From NCBI GenBank assembly GCA_963710715.1, contig CAVQBL010000004.1, positions 1 to 42,952 on the forward strand: DNA of 42,952 nt, given 5' to 3'. A program made the position numbers and the translations under genes. Origin of the DNA: CAVQBL01 sp963710715. Lineage in GTDB: Bacteria > Pseudomonadota > Gammaproteobacteria > DSM-16500. The notes under the pieces are model-generated. The model did no database searches. It saw only the letters and a list, made by a program, of their open reading frames with translations, and was not told the DNA's origin. Shown here piece by piece: positions 8,959-17,017 of this stretch; position 1 is the stretch's first letter, and every line of letters starts with the position of its first letter.

Positions 8959-9777
8959 ATGGGTATGGAGTTCTTACAAAATCATATTGCACTTTCTTCG
9001 TCTAATGATATTAATGAGATTTGCCGACCGCTTGCTAAATTAGGGATTACTTATTTTAGTTTTGTTAGAACCTTCAAAGATGGTTCGCATATCAGATTAT
9101 CTAATAATGCAGACTGGACAAAGCATTACTATAGGCGTGGTTTTTATAATGTCGTTATTAATCAAGTTCCGAATGCTGAGGGAAATATTCTATGGTCATG
9201 CATCGATAGATACCCACTTTTTCATGATGCTTCTGAATATTTTGATGTAGACAATGGTATGGTGATGGTTTTTTCGTTTAATGATGTTGTAGAAAGATAT
9301 TTTTTTGGGGCAAAGCGAGAAAATAAGAAAGTAAATTCGATGTACGTAAATCAAGTTGATTTGTTTAAGCGATTTGTACTTTATTTTAAAGAAGTCGCAA
9401 AACCGCTTATTGATATGGCAGACAGTTCGAGAATTGTTGTGCCTCTTGAAATGATCGACATTGAAGATAATGAATTTTGTAACAATGAAAATGTTAAAGA
9501 ATTTTTGGATGAAATAAAGATTCATAAAGTTTGTATTAGGTCAAATGGAGAAGACGTTTTAATCAACATCAATGAAGCAAAAATTCTTTCTCTTATGAAG
9601 AGAGGATTTACGGCAAAAGAAATTTCTGACGAGATTGGATTAACCAAAAAAACGATAGATCATTATCGCGATAAATTAAAAGAAAAGTTAAATCTATATA
9701 CTGCTAGAAATCTCTTAACATTGGTCAATTGTAACAGTTTAATAGACTTGAATTTACTGGGATGGGATCCACTTTAG
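8959..9777 (+). CDS. LuxR-family transcriptional regulator (solo)
   Basis: I chose ATG 8959 because GGAG lies 9 nt upstream. The ATG at 8944 and TTG at 8941 lack a ribosome site. The product is 272 aa. The C-terminus is a canonical LuxR/GerE helix-turn-helix, about residues 200-260: AKILSLMKRGFTAKEISDEIGL followed by KKTIDHYRDKLKEKL. The N-terminal 170 residues, with an aromatic-rich stretch (DWTKHYYRRGFYN), resemble ligand-sensing domains of LuxR solos. No luxI-type synthase is nearby. Its stop overlaps the stop of the convergent dehydrogenase by 4 bp with no terminator between. It is the natural candidate to bind the 17-bp dyads at both edges of the module. Confidence 0.85.
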   Translation: MGMEFLQNHIALSSSNDINEICRPLAKLGITYFSFVRTFKDGSHIRLSNNADWTKHYYRRGFYNVVINQVPNAEGNILWSCIDRYPLFHDASEYFDVDNGMVMVFSFNDVVERYFFGAKRENKKVNSMYVNQVDLFKRFVLYFKEVAKPLIDMADSSRIVVPLEMIDIEDNEFCNNENVKEFLDEIKIHKVCIRSNGEDVLININEAKILSLMKRGFTAKEISDEIGLTKKTIDHYRDKLKEKLNLYTARNLLTLVNCNSLIDLNLLGWDPL

Positions 9778-10686
9778 CTTAAGTAATTTGATAAATTTGT
9801 AATACAGGTATCACTGAGTCGTTGAACTGCTTCTTTTGTATTCCAAGTGCAGTGGGGTGTTACAAATACCTTAGGATGGGTAAGGAGCGCATCGTCTTTA
9901 AGTGGCGGTTCTTTTTCAAAAACATCAATACTTGCGAATGCAACTGTTCCTGTATTGAGCGCATTGAGAAGGGCAGGTTCATCAACGATCCCGCCTCTTG
10001 AATTATTCACTAAATAAATGCCTTTCTTCATGATCTTAAATTCATCTATACTAAGTAGATGATGCGTTGTCCTTATTGTAAGGACAATGGAGAGTGATAA
10101 AATCAGATAGCGCTACCATTTCTCTTAATTCGATTTTTGTTGTTTTAGAATCGGAGAAGAGTGTTTTCATGCCCATGGCATTTGCGAGCTCTCCAACACG
10201 CGTTCCAATTTTCCCTCTCCCTATGATGCAAACAGTTTTTCCTTTTAATTCGATTCCTTGAAATGTTGTATAATTCCAATTTCCAGCCATTGCATCACGA
10301 TTGGCTTCAATAAGGCGATTTGCAATCAAAATCATAAGACCTATCGTCTTTTCGGCAACTGATTCACTGGAAAAGTCGGGGATATTTTTGACAATAATTC
10401 TTCTTTTTTTAGCGGTTTTCATATCAATATTGTCTGTTCCAGTTGACCATGTTTGAATGAAACGCAAATTAGGACATTGTTGCATAACAGCATCAGTTAT
10501 ATTAATCGAAATATTAATAATAATAGCTTCCGCATTTCCAATACGGTGTGTGATTTCTTCAACATCATTACGGCTTTTTGGATTATCAATGGCAATGTCT
10601 GTTACGCCTAATTGGTGGAGTTTTTTTAATTGTGTTTCATTCAGTGAGATTTTCCCAATAATTTTTGCTTTTTTTTCTTCCAGCAT
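9774..10686 (-). pseudogene. D-isomer-specific 2-hydroxyacid dehydrogenase, one frameshift
   Basis: Two frames (10686-10051 and then 10031-9774 extended upstream) join to a normal-length protein of about 303 aa. The N-terminal part carries the catalytic-domain half and the Rossmann motif around GKTVCIIGRGKIGTRVGEL (a GxGxxG variant). The part after the break carries the catalytic Arg (NNSRGG), Glu (DVFEKEPP) and His (TPHCTW). A one-base insertion near 10066-10086 moves the frame from CPYNKD into a stop, where the family would continue T-HHLLSIDEFKIMKKG. The N-terminal fragment alone would lack all three catalytic residues. The enzyme class reduces 2-oxoacids with NAD(P)H. It follows the alpha/beta hydrolase gene by 18 bp, with AAGGAG before the ATG. 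Confidence 0.8.
10067..10087. repeat. Perfect 9-bp inverted repeat at the frameshift
   Basis: TTGTCCTTA (10067-10075) and TAAGGACAA (10079-10087) form a perfect hairpin with a 3-nt loop exactly where the dehydrogenase reading frame breaks. Short hairpins promote indels in replication and errors in sequencing. Confidence 0.6.
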
Positions 10687-10704
10687 GAAAAGAAATCTCC
10701 TTAG

Positions 10705-11649
10705 CTAAAGTCGAGCTTTGATGCCTATTTGATGTTGAGATTCAGAGAGTTTTTTATCGACGACTTTAACTAATAAATGTTGTTGAAACCATTTCCTCGC
10801 TGCATTGACACATATATTGAATTGTTCAACGTAAGGTACAAAATGATCTCCATCAATTAAAACCAATTTTTTGGGTTCAAGGGCTTTTGAATAGGCAGAT
10901 AATGCTAAGTCTGTTGTATTAATAGTATCCTTTTTTGCCACGATAAATAAAATAGGTGTGGGTGCAATACGATCAATAGATGTAATGGGTTCAAATTCAC
11001 CTGCATTTTCAATCGATCGTAACGTGACACCATTTTTCCACTCGGGTACGCTTTCAAAGAAAGTAATTGCTGAAGGAATTTTCATGATACCTTGTTTTTC
11101 TTTATCAGTAATGACAGGAACCATTGCTGGAGGTTTGCCTGCTAGTCTGGATTGGCGATCTGCATCGTACTTTTTTCTCACTTCTTCCCATTGCTCTGGT
11201 CGATTTAGTCGTAAATATTTATGATGACCGCTAACAAACGGAACTTGTGATACAGCGCATGAAACACGTTTATCGAGAGCGGCTACCGATAAAACCACAC
11301 CGCCACTGAAACTGGTACCCCACAGTCCAATTCTTGTTGAATCAACTTCATCTTTTAAATTTTCGATGAAAGAAATCGCATTTCGCATATCACGAACTTG
11401 AGCGATGGGATCAATCTCGAATCGAGGTTGGCCTTCGCTTTCGCCAAAATTACGATTGTCATAAGCCAAGATGCACATTCCAGCAGATGCAAAATGGGAT
11501 GCAAATTTATCTAGGTAATGTTCTTTTAATGCGGCAAAGCCATGCGTCATGATGATACAAGGAGCAGGTAAATTTGTTTTAGGAGTATAAAACCATCCTT
11601 TTAATGCTACATCCTCTGATTTAAATTCAACATTTTTTCGTGTGTACAT
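10705..11649 (-). CDS. Alpha/beta hydrolase (esterase/thioesterase type)
   Basis: This 314-aa protein has the alpha/beta hydrolase order. The oxyanion region is CIIMTHGFAALKEHYLD, then LAYDNRNFGESEG, then the nucleophile elbow LWGTSFSGG with Ser in GxSxG. An Asp follows in the C-terminal part (VAKKDTINTTD), and the His is in DGDHFVPYV. This arrangement is typical of secondary-metabolite hydrolases and thioesterases that act on small acyl substrates. There is no signal peptide, so it is cytoplasmic. It is the first gene of a leftward two-gene operon with the dehydrogenase, and the second 17-bp dyad lies about 65 bp upstream of its start. The substrate is unknown. Confidence 0.85.
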   Translation of the reverse strand: MYTRKNVEFKSEDVALKGWFYTPKTNLPAPCIIMTHGFAALKEHYLDKFASHFASAGMCILAYDNRNFGESEGQPRFEIDPIAQVRDMRNAISFIENLKDEVDSTRIGLWGTSFSGGVVLSVAALDKRVSCAVSQVPFVSGHHKYLRLNRPEQWEEVRKKYDADRQSRLAGKPPAMVPVITDKEKQGIMKIPSAITFFESVPEWKNGVTLRSIENAGEFEPITSIDRIAPTPILFIVAKKDTINTTDLALSAYSKALEPKKLVLIDGDHFVPYVEQFNICVNAARKWFQQHLLVKVVDKKLSESQHQIGIKARL

Positions 11650-11712
11650 ACATCCTTATCCTTATCACTGTCTTCAATAAACCCGTTTTATCTTTTCATT
11701 ATCTCATATTCA

Positions 11713-11729
11713 ATGGGATTTGATCCCAT
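11713..11729. promoter_or_regulatory. 17-bp dyad, candidate operator copy 2
   Basis: ATGGGATTTGATCCCAT (arms ATGGGAT/ATCCCAT, 3-nt centre) matches the dyad at 5542-5558 at 14 of 17 positions. It lies about 65 bp before the alpha/beta hydrolase start, a typical distance for a regulator box. Confidence 0.5.
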
Positions 11730-11872
11730 ATTCGAAACGATTAATTGGGAATACTCTCGTCACACTCATCATGAAGGTGTTGAGTAGGAAATGGTAAAGG
11801 TGTGATTCACAGGTGATGTGATATCCATACAGCCGATACCTCTTCCCTCAATGATATTACCTGAATGCATAC

Positions 11873-11897
11873 AGGGTGTCCTTACCCTTTTTATTTT
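11873..11897 (+). terminator. Possible attenuator in the repA leader
   Basis: AGGGT (11873-11877) and ACCCT (11884-11888) form a short stem followed by a T-rich run. It lies 55 bp before the repA start, so it could end transcription early and limit initiator expression. The stem is short, so confidence is low. Confidence 0.35.
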
Positions 11898-11951
11898 CTA
11901 TGAACAACGGCTGGGTAATGAAATGAAAAAAGCCTCAAAAGTAAAAAAAAA

Positions 11952-12857
11952 ATGGATCGCTTCATCGATAATATTCTGGCAATTCAAGCGCGTGATGAAA
12001 TGAACAAAAGCCATTTGGCTTATATGGTTCGTGCGTTAGTCAAGGCTACCTTACCCCATAGCAAACCAGATGGATTCTATTTTGAACGTAAGAATGGTCA
12101 TCTTACGTTATCCATGATAGCGAATCCAAAATTTGGCTTACCGTATGGCTCTATTCCGCGCATGTTATTGGCATGGATTACAACGGAGGCTGTGAGTAAA
12201 TCATCTCCTGAAGTTTACCTTGGCAATACACTGACCTCATTTCTCAAAAAATTAAAACTCCGACATGGTGGTGGAAAACGAGGGAATGCTACTCGTGTAC
12301 GTAAGCAAATGTTGCGTCTTTTGACCTGCAAGATTTCCTGTATCTATGAAAATAAGAGAGAAGGCATTTGTGAAGCAGATGAATTTACTATTAGTAAATC
12401 ATTCAAACTATTATGGGACCCCATTAAAGCTAAACAAGATGAATTTTTAGAAGGCTCCAAGATAATTTTATCTGCGGATTTTTTTGATGAATTAATTAAA
12501 AATCCTGTTCCTATCAATTTTGATACGCTGATGCTTCTACGTCAATCTCCGATGCAAATTGATATTTATGTATGGCTGACGCATCGATTTTATTCTCTTC
12601 AAAAAGAAACACTTATCCCATGGCAGGCATTAAAAAACCAATTTGGTTCAAATTTTGAAAGTAGCGAAAGTGATCCAACAAGAGGAATTCGGAATTTTAA
12701 AACTAAATTTTTACAAGCACTCAGAAAAGTAATGGCTGTTTATCAGACAGCGAATGTATGCCCATCTGATAAAGGATTGATGCTTTTACCCAGTGAAACA
12801 CATGTAAAAAAAGTAAAAAAAGGACAAAGAAAAAACATGTTGTCTGTGGATAACTAA
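11952..12857 (+). CDS. repA: Plasmid replication initiator RepA
   Basis: This 301-aa basic protein matches the RepA_C-type plasmid initiators. Recognisable blocks are YGSIPRMLLAWITTEAV, RHGGGKRGN, the region SADFFDELIKNPVPINFDTL and QIDIYVWLTHRFY, with WQALKNQFG near the C-terminus. The first two-thirds carry the winged-helix-type blocks of this family. It binds iterons in oriV and recruits DnaA and helicase. The matching origin lies directly downstream. The ATG at 11952 follows a run of ten A residues and has no clear Shine-Dalgarno site. A second ATG at 11923 opens a frame that enters the same A-run one base out of phase, so slippage could contribute to expression. Its presence shows that the element is, or was, an autonomous replicon. 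Confidence 0.85.
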   Translation: MDRFIDNILAIQARDEMNKSHLAYMVRALVKATLPHSKPDGFYFERKNGHLTLSMIANPKFGLPYGSIPRMLLAWITTEAVSKSSPEVYLGNTLTSFLKKLKLRHGGGKRGNATRVRKQMLRLLTCKISCIYENKREGICEADEFTISKSFKLLWDPIKAKQDEFLEGSKIILSADFFDELIKNPVPINFDTLMLLRQSPMQIDIYVWLTHRFYSLQKETLIPWQALKNQFGSNFESSESDPTRGIRNFKTKFLQALRKVMAVYQTANVCPSDKGLMLLPSETHVKKVKKGQRKNMLSVDN

Positions 12858-12990
12858 AGTTATCCACGATGAAACGGTAGCGGAAAGGGTGTAATTTTCG
12901 ATGAAATGGTAGCGGTTTTCCGATGAAACGGTAGCGCTATATAAAGAATCCTATATCTACCTATAAAAAGAAACCTATATCTAGTTAGTG
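12845..12990. other. oriV: paired DnaA boxes, three iterons and AT-rich repeats
   Basis: TGTGGATAA (12845-12853, an exact DnaA box) and TTATCCACG (12860-12868, 8 of 9) face each other at the repA stop codon. Three direct repeats of CGATGAAACGGTAGCG follow at 12867-12882, 12899-12914 (one mismatch) and 12921-12936, spaced 32 and 22 bp, so they lie on one helical face. An AT-rich stretch follows with a repeated CCTATATCTA (about 12950 and 12972, again 22 bp apart), which would suit a DNA-unwinding element. The arrangement is that of an iteron-regulated plasmid origin. Confidence 0.85.
12867..12936 (+). repeat. Three 16-bp iterons
   Basis: There are three direct copies of CGATGAAACGGTAGCG. The second copy has T for C at position 9. 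Start-to-start spacing is 32 and 22 bp. Confidence 0.85.
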
Positions 12991-13034
12991 AAACGTGTGA
13001 ATAAGTTATTTGTTATTTAAAAAAGCGAGGCGCG

Positions 13035-13388
13035 GTGGAAACGATAAACATGAATTTTTTGTTAATAATAATTTTAATGCTTTTGACAGGATGCACTTGT
13101 ATGAAAACAACAGATCAACGTGTGGATGTGTTTTCTGGTAAAAAATTAGGTATTGATCAGCGGTTAGGAACCCGTATTCATCCACCAGAATTTTATCTTT
13201 GTGACGATTGGCAATATCCGTGTCATCCCGTTACACATCTCTTTCTGGATAAAAGTAAAATAAGAAAAAAACATATTCGCGAGGAAAATCAAAAAAATAA
13301 ATTGGATAAGAAAAACTTAATTTCTAACTACTTAAAAGGAACCTTAAATGAAAATTTCACTCGAAAAAGTAAGCAAGTATCAAAATAG
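13035..13388 (+). CDS. Small lipoprotein at the head of the tra operon
   Basis: This product is 117 aa from GTG 13035, which has GAGG 4 nt upstream. An ATG at 13050 would give 112 aa and a more ordinary signal peptide. The N-terminus is a type II signal sequence ending in LLTGC, so the protein should be lipidated at the Cys about 20 residues in. The mature part has two further Cys (YLCDDWQYPC) and a Lys-rich C-terminus. It overlaps the pilin gene by 41 bp, so it is translated within the transfer operon. I do not recognise the family. A surface or periplasmic accessory to transfer is plausible. Confidence 0.65.
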   Translation: METINMNFLLIIILMLLTGCTCMKTTDQRVDVFSGKKLGIDQRLGTRIHPPEFYLCDDWQYPCHPVTHLFLDKSKIRKKHIREENQKNKLDKKNLISNYLKGTLNENFTRKSKQVSK

Positions 13389-13662
13389 CTTTTGTTTAAA
13401 AGCGATTGGAAAGATTGGTCTATTTATTGTGTCGATATTTATTTCAGAAATCGTATTTGCTGAAGTGAATGATTTATTATCGGGCACAACAACTCAAGCA
13501 CTTGCCACCATGAATAATTCAGGTCGATACTGGGCCTATATTATTGATTTTGCAGTAAGCTTGGGTGCTTTTGCAAAAACGAAAAATCCTTTCATCTTTT
13601 TTTCTGTCTTAGCTGTTGCCTTAGGGATTACTGTTATCTACAAAATGGCGGGAGGTGCTTAA
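13348..13662 (+). CDS. traA: TraA-like conjugative pilin
   Basis: This 104-aa protein has a long signal peptide ending at about VFA/EVND. The mature peptide of about 65 residues has two hydrophobic helices (WAYIIDFAVSLGAFA and FIFFSVLAVALGITVIYKMAG) separated by a short charged loop with two Lys. Length, topology and position just before traL match F-type propilin. After membrane insertion it would be assembled into the conjugative pilus by the MPF-F machinery. AAGGA lies before the ATG. The identification rests on architecture and synteny more than on strong sequence motifs. Confidence 0.75.
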   Translation: MKISLEKVSKYQNSFCLKAIGKIGLFIVSIFISEIVFAEVNDLLSGTTTQALATMNNSGRYWAYIIDFAVSLGAFAKTKNPFIFFSVLAVALGITVIYKMAGGA

Positions 13663-13664
13663 AA

Positions 13665-13952
13665 ATGAGCGATAAATATTATATTCCACAGTCGTTGGAT
13701 GAACCTTTTAGAATTTTTTTATTGACCATCGATGAACTAGCATTATTAGTCGTTCCCATTATCATTCTTGGTTTTTTCTTAAATCAAATGATTTTAGGGT
13801 TTATTATTGGGATCGCTTCATTATTTGCAATTAAAAAATTAAAAGGTGAACAAGGCCACTTCTATTTGGTCAATTTAGCGTATTGGTATTTGCCGCCAAT
13901 CTTTAAATTCAAAGTAACGCCTCATTCGTATATCCGTCATTATCTAGGGTAG
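13665..13952 (+). CDS. traL: TraL, MPF-F inner-membrane protein
   Basis: This 95-aa protein begins with the TraL signature YYIPQSLDEPFRI. One long hydrophobic region follows, about residues 25-60, then a short tail ending YLPPIFKFKVTPHSYIRHYLG, which is typical of the family. TraL is the VirB3-like inner-membrane component needed for pilus assembly. It starts 2 nt after traA and lies 5 nt before traE, as in F. Confidence 0.9.
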   Translation: MSDKYYIPQSLDEPFRIFLLTIDELALLVVPIIILGFFLNQMILGFIIGIASLFAIKKLKGEQGHFYLVNLAYWYLPPIFKFKVTPHSYIRHYLG

Positions 13953-13957
13953 TTTTT

Positions 13958-14533
13958 ATGAAATTATCGGCTTATCAATCTCAAATCAAGAAAATGATAG
14001 AACAGCGTAATGGCTACCTAGTCTTATCAAGTGGTTTATTAATTTTATGTTTAATTCTATCATTTCTTATCGTTTTTCTTTCGGGTAGAGAAAGAATTGT
14101 ATTGCTGCCACCTTCCATGAAAAACGATATTTGGATTTCAAATAAAAGTGCTTCAACAGAATATCTCTCTCGAATGACTTTGTTTTTAGCGGAACTGGCA
14201 TTGAATGTGACAACTGAAAATGTCGATTTTCAGCAAGAGTTATTACTGAGATATGTGGATCCCACTTACCATAGAATACTTAAAACTCAGCTTGTTGCAG
14301 AAGCAGATCGCGTTAAAAAAGATCATATTACAACAGCATTTTTTCCTGTTGATCTTAAGGTGGATAGTGCTCACTCAGACGTCATCGTAACAGGAGATTT
14401 AAAATCTTATGTGGGAGGGACGAGCTTACCCACAAAGCGCGTTTCATATCATATTGCATACCGATTTAATGCATTTACACCGCTCATTATCTTATTTGAA
14501 GAAATAAGAGAGAAAGAGGTGAAGAATGCGTAA
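13958..14533 (+). CDS. traE: TraE, VirB5/VirB8-position MPF-F component
   Basis: The product is 191 aa with one N-terminal membrane helix (about residues 22-43), then a periplasmic domain. Blocks such as REIVLLPPSM-like and YVDPTYHRILKTQL and the C-terminal TKRVSYHIAYRFN are characteristic of TraE. It helps build the periplasmic part of the transfer apparatus. It overlaps traK by 8 bp, indicating translational coupling. Confidence 0.9.
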   Translation: MKLSAYQSQIKKMIEQRNGYLVLSSGLLILCLILSFLIVFLSGRERIVLLPPSMKNDIWISNKSASTEYLSRMTLFLAELALNVTTENVDFQQELLLRYVDPTYHRILKTQLVAEADRVKKDHITTAFFPVDLKVDSAHSDVIVTGDLKSYVGGTSLPTKRVSYHIAYRFNAFTPLIILFEEIREKEVKNA

Positions 14534-15227
14534 ATTCATTTTCTTTATAATCAGTTTATTATTTGTCACAGAGACTCTAGCTACTCAAATTAAAGGTGTC
14601 ATTGATAATGAAACCCTGTCTGTAAAAATATCATCGCTTGATGTCACACGCATCTTAGTGCAAGGAGATCGAATTAAAAGCCTTAAGGGGATTCGTGGTG
14701 CTTATACACGTGAAAACGATGAAAACAATGGTGAAGTTTATTTGCAGCCTTCTCCACTGTATCAAAATTCAGCTTTTACTGTTTTGATCGAAACAGAACG
14801 AGGTCGTCATTTTACGTTATTATTAACACCCGTTGCGGTTCCTGGTGGCACCCTCATGTTAGTGCCAAAAGGAGTGGGGAGACAGAAAGCCGCACGCTTT
14901 GAGCAACTCTCTGATTATCAACTTACGCTCTCTCATCTTATCCGAGCAATGGCAACGGATACTGTTCCTGATGGATATAGCATCAGTGAAGTGAGTAGCA
15001 AAAAAGTATTTGTTCTTGGAAAACATGTCACCTTGCGTCTTAAGACAGTGTATCAGGGATTGAATTTTCAAGGTCAGATTTATGAGTTAACGAATAATCA
15101 ATCGTTTCCTATTACTCTTGATGAACGTGATTTTTTTAAAACAGGGACAAGAGCTATCAGTTTAGAAAGCACGATTGTAGCACCACACCGCAAAATAAAA
15201 GTGTTACGGGTGTTGAGCTATGCGTGA
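14526..15227 (+). CDS. traK: TraK, secretin-like outer-membrane core protein
   Basis: This 233-aa protein has a cleavable signal peptide (cut near ETLA/TQIK). Beta-rich sequence follows, matching the TraK/VirB9-type family: ISSLDVTRILVQGDRIKSLKG near the N-terminus, then a C-terminal domain. TraK binds TraB and lipoprotein TraV to make the outer-membrane core channel. It overlaps both neighbours (traE and traB) by 8 bp. Confidence 0.9.
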   Translation: MRKFIFFIISLLFVTETLATQIKGVIDNETLSVKISSLDVTRILVQGDRIKSLKGIRGAYTRENDENNGEVYLQPSPLYQNSAFTVLIETERGRHFTLLLTPVAVPGGTLMLVPKGVGRQKAARFEQLSDYQLTLSHLIRAMATDTVPDGYSISEVSSKKVFVLGKHVTLRLKTVYQGLNFQGQIYELTNNQSFPITLDERDFFKTGTRAISLESTIVAPHRKIKVLRVLSYA

Positions 15228-16602
15228 TAAAAAAAATGAAAAGAAAGATAAAAATTTATCCTCAAATGAAGTAAAAAATAATCAAAATAGAAATCTTATT
15301 ATTCTTATAAGCATACTTGTTGTTGGTTTATTAGGGTTGTATTGGCTCATGGACAGCCATGTGCCAAAACCGAACAAACAAAAAAAGATGGAAACCATAT
15401 CCTTTGCCAATCCGACTGATCACATTGATGCACAATCAGTTTGGATGGAGCGAGCCCAGAATGAACTGAAAGAAGAACAAAGGAAAACATCTGAATTAAA
15501 ACAAACTGTTGAAAAGATTCAAGCAGCTGAAAAAGAAAAATCAATTGAGTCAAATCCTCACTATCAAGCATTACAGCAGCAAGTCGAAGTATTGCAAAAA
15601 GCATTTGATGAGCAATCACGAAAAAATGCGACAAACCATTTAAAAGGTGGCCCCGCTTACCGTGGACAAGTATTTGGGACGGTGCCGGGTGCAGAAGTTA
15701 GTCAAAATGGACAAAGTGATGCTGTTTCAGCGAGCCAATCTTTGGGTATTGATATTGATATTCTTAATTTAAAATCAAAAGCCGGTTCAGAATTGCCGAC
15801 TAAAAATCAAGATACGTATGTTCCCGCTGGAACATTTGCAGAAGCAATAATGCTTGGGGCTGCTGATGCATCTGCTGGGGTAAATAGTCAATCAAAACCT
15901 GTCCCAATGTTATTTCGTATTATCGCTGATGGAACATTACCAAATCATAAAAAAAGCCATTTGAAGAACTGCGTTGCTATTGGTGCAGTTACAGGCGATA
16001 TCTCATCAGAACGCGGTGAAATTCGTATTGAACGATTAAGTTGCACATTTCCAAATGGTGAAATTGTTGAACAAGTCGTTGAAGGAACCATTTTTGGAAT
16101 GGATGCAAAAAATGGTATTCGAGGAAATCCCGTTTGGCGAGAAGGTGCTTTGTTGGGACGCGCGGCAGTTGCAGGGTCACTTTCTGGTTTTGCAAATGGG
16201 GTCTCACAAAGTTATGTAACAAGTTCCGTTTCACCTTTAGGTGCAACACAAACTGTTGATAATGGTGCCATTTTTAAAAATGGTTTAGCAACTGGAGCAG
16301 CAAGTGCAATGGAAAAACTCGCTGAATATAACATTCGTCGAGCTGAACAATATCATCCTGTTATACAAATTTCTGCAGGACAACCTGTGGATGTCGTTTT
16401 TTTAAAAGGATTTTATTTAGATGGAAGAAAACATAGTGATAGTGATCAAGAAAATCATGATCAGTCTGAGTTATTTCCAAATTCCACCAATAGAAGTCAA
16501 ACAGAAATATCTCGTTTAACCTTAAGTGAAAACCAATTGGAACGAATAAAACAACATGAAAGTGTCTTTTCAGAAACACAAAATACGAAGGATATGCAAT
16601 GA
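15220..16602 (+). CDS. traB: TraB, VirB10-like channel protein
   Basis: The product is 460 aa. The order is a short Lys/Asn-rich cytoplasmic N-terminus, a single TM helix (about residues 27-45), a coiled coil (about 75-130), then the TrbI/VirB10 beta-barrel domain with the blocks PAGTFAEAIMLGAADA, NCVAIGAVTGDISSERGEIR and VDNGAIFKNGLATGAASAM. It spans both membranes and links TraK/TraV to the inner-membrane ATPases. The last 60 residues are polar and look variable. Confidence 0.9.
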   Translation: MRDKKNEKKDKNLSSNEVKNNQNRNLIILISILVVGLLGLYWLMDSHVPKPNKQKKMETISFANPTDHIDAQSVWMERAQNELKEEQRKTSELKQTVEKIQAAEKEKSIESNPHYQALQQQVEVLQKAFDEQSRKNATNHLKGGPAYRGQVFGTVPGAEVSQNGQSDAVSASQSLGIDIDILNLKSKAGSELPTKNQDTYVPAGTFAEAIMLGAADASAGVNSQSKPVPMLFRIIADGTLPNHKKSHLKNCVAIGAVTGDISSERGEIRIERLSCTFPNGEIVEQVVEGTIFGMDAKNGIRGNPVWREGALLGRAAVAGSLSGFANGVSQSYVTSSVSPLGATQTVDNGAIFKNGLATGAASAMEKLAEYNIRRAEQYHPVIQISAGQPVDVVFLKGFYLDGRKHSDSDQENHDQSELFPNSTNRSQTEISRLTLSENQLERIKQHESVFSETQNTKDMQ

Positions 16603-17003
16603 AAAAACTTATAAAGTTGAAAAAAATCATTTTTATTTTGTTGATGGTGAATTTATTAAGTCTCATAACAGCATGTTCTATGAATTCCAGCTTTGATTGT
16701 CCTAATAAAGCAAAGGGTATGTGTAACAGTGTCGATCAAATCAATACGATGGTTGATAGTGGTCAGCTTCGAGGAAGCACCCAGCCAATTTCAGAATGTG
16801 GAGGGAAAGAGTTCCAACCCTACGCCATAACATCGAGGTTTTATCCGGGCGCACCTCTGCGTTATGGCGAAACGGTTCAGCGAATTTGGGTTGCACCGTT
16901 TGAAGATACGGAGAAGAACTATCATCAAGACAGTTTTATGTATGCAATTATTAAAGATGGTCACTGGATTGGATTACCCGTTAAATCGCAACGAGCATTA
17001 TAA
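16599..17003 (+). CDS. traV: TraV, outer-membrane lipoprotein of the core complex
   Basis: This 134-aa protein has a basic, hydrophobic signal sequence with lipobox LITAC, giving a lipidated Cys at about residue 26. The mature part has the TraV-type Cys pair (DCPNKAKGMC) and the C-terminal block YGETVQRIWVAPFEDTEKNYH. It anchors the TraK/TraB ring to the outer membrane, like VirB7. It overlaps traB by 4 bp. Confidence 0.9.
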   Translation: MKKLIKLKKIIFILLMVNLLSLITACSMNSSFDCPNKAKGMCNSVDQINTMVDSGQLRGSTQPISECGGKEFQPYAITSRFYPGAPLRYGETVQRIWVAPFEDTEKNYHQDSFMYAIIKDGHWIGLPVKSQRAL

Positions 17004-17017
17004 AAAGGGAAATCATT

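Larger units (their letters stand above)
11650..11951. promoter_or_regulatory. Divergent region between the alpha/beta hydrolase and repA
   Basis: This 300-bp gap contains the dyad at 11713-11729, a partial match to the repA iteron at about 11788-11799 (GAAATGGTAAAG), a short GC hairpin with T-run at 11873-11897 and a run of ten A residues ending at the repA ATG. An open frame with ATG at 11923 runs into that A-run one frame away from repA. No separate gene is convincing. Confidence 0.45.

Noticed and set aside
11818..12003. 61-aa ORF overlapping the repA start
   Set aside because: There is no good start or ribosome site at its beginning and no protein-like pattern. It matters only as a possible leader frame into the A-run.
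12867..12936. Short regular direct repeats that could be taken for a CRISPR array
   Set aside because: Only three 16-bp units with 6-16 bp between them, next to repA and DnaA boxes and without cas genes. They are iterons.
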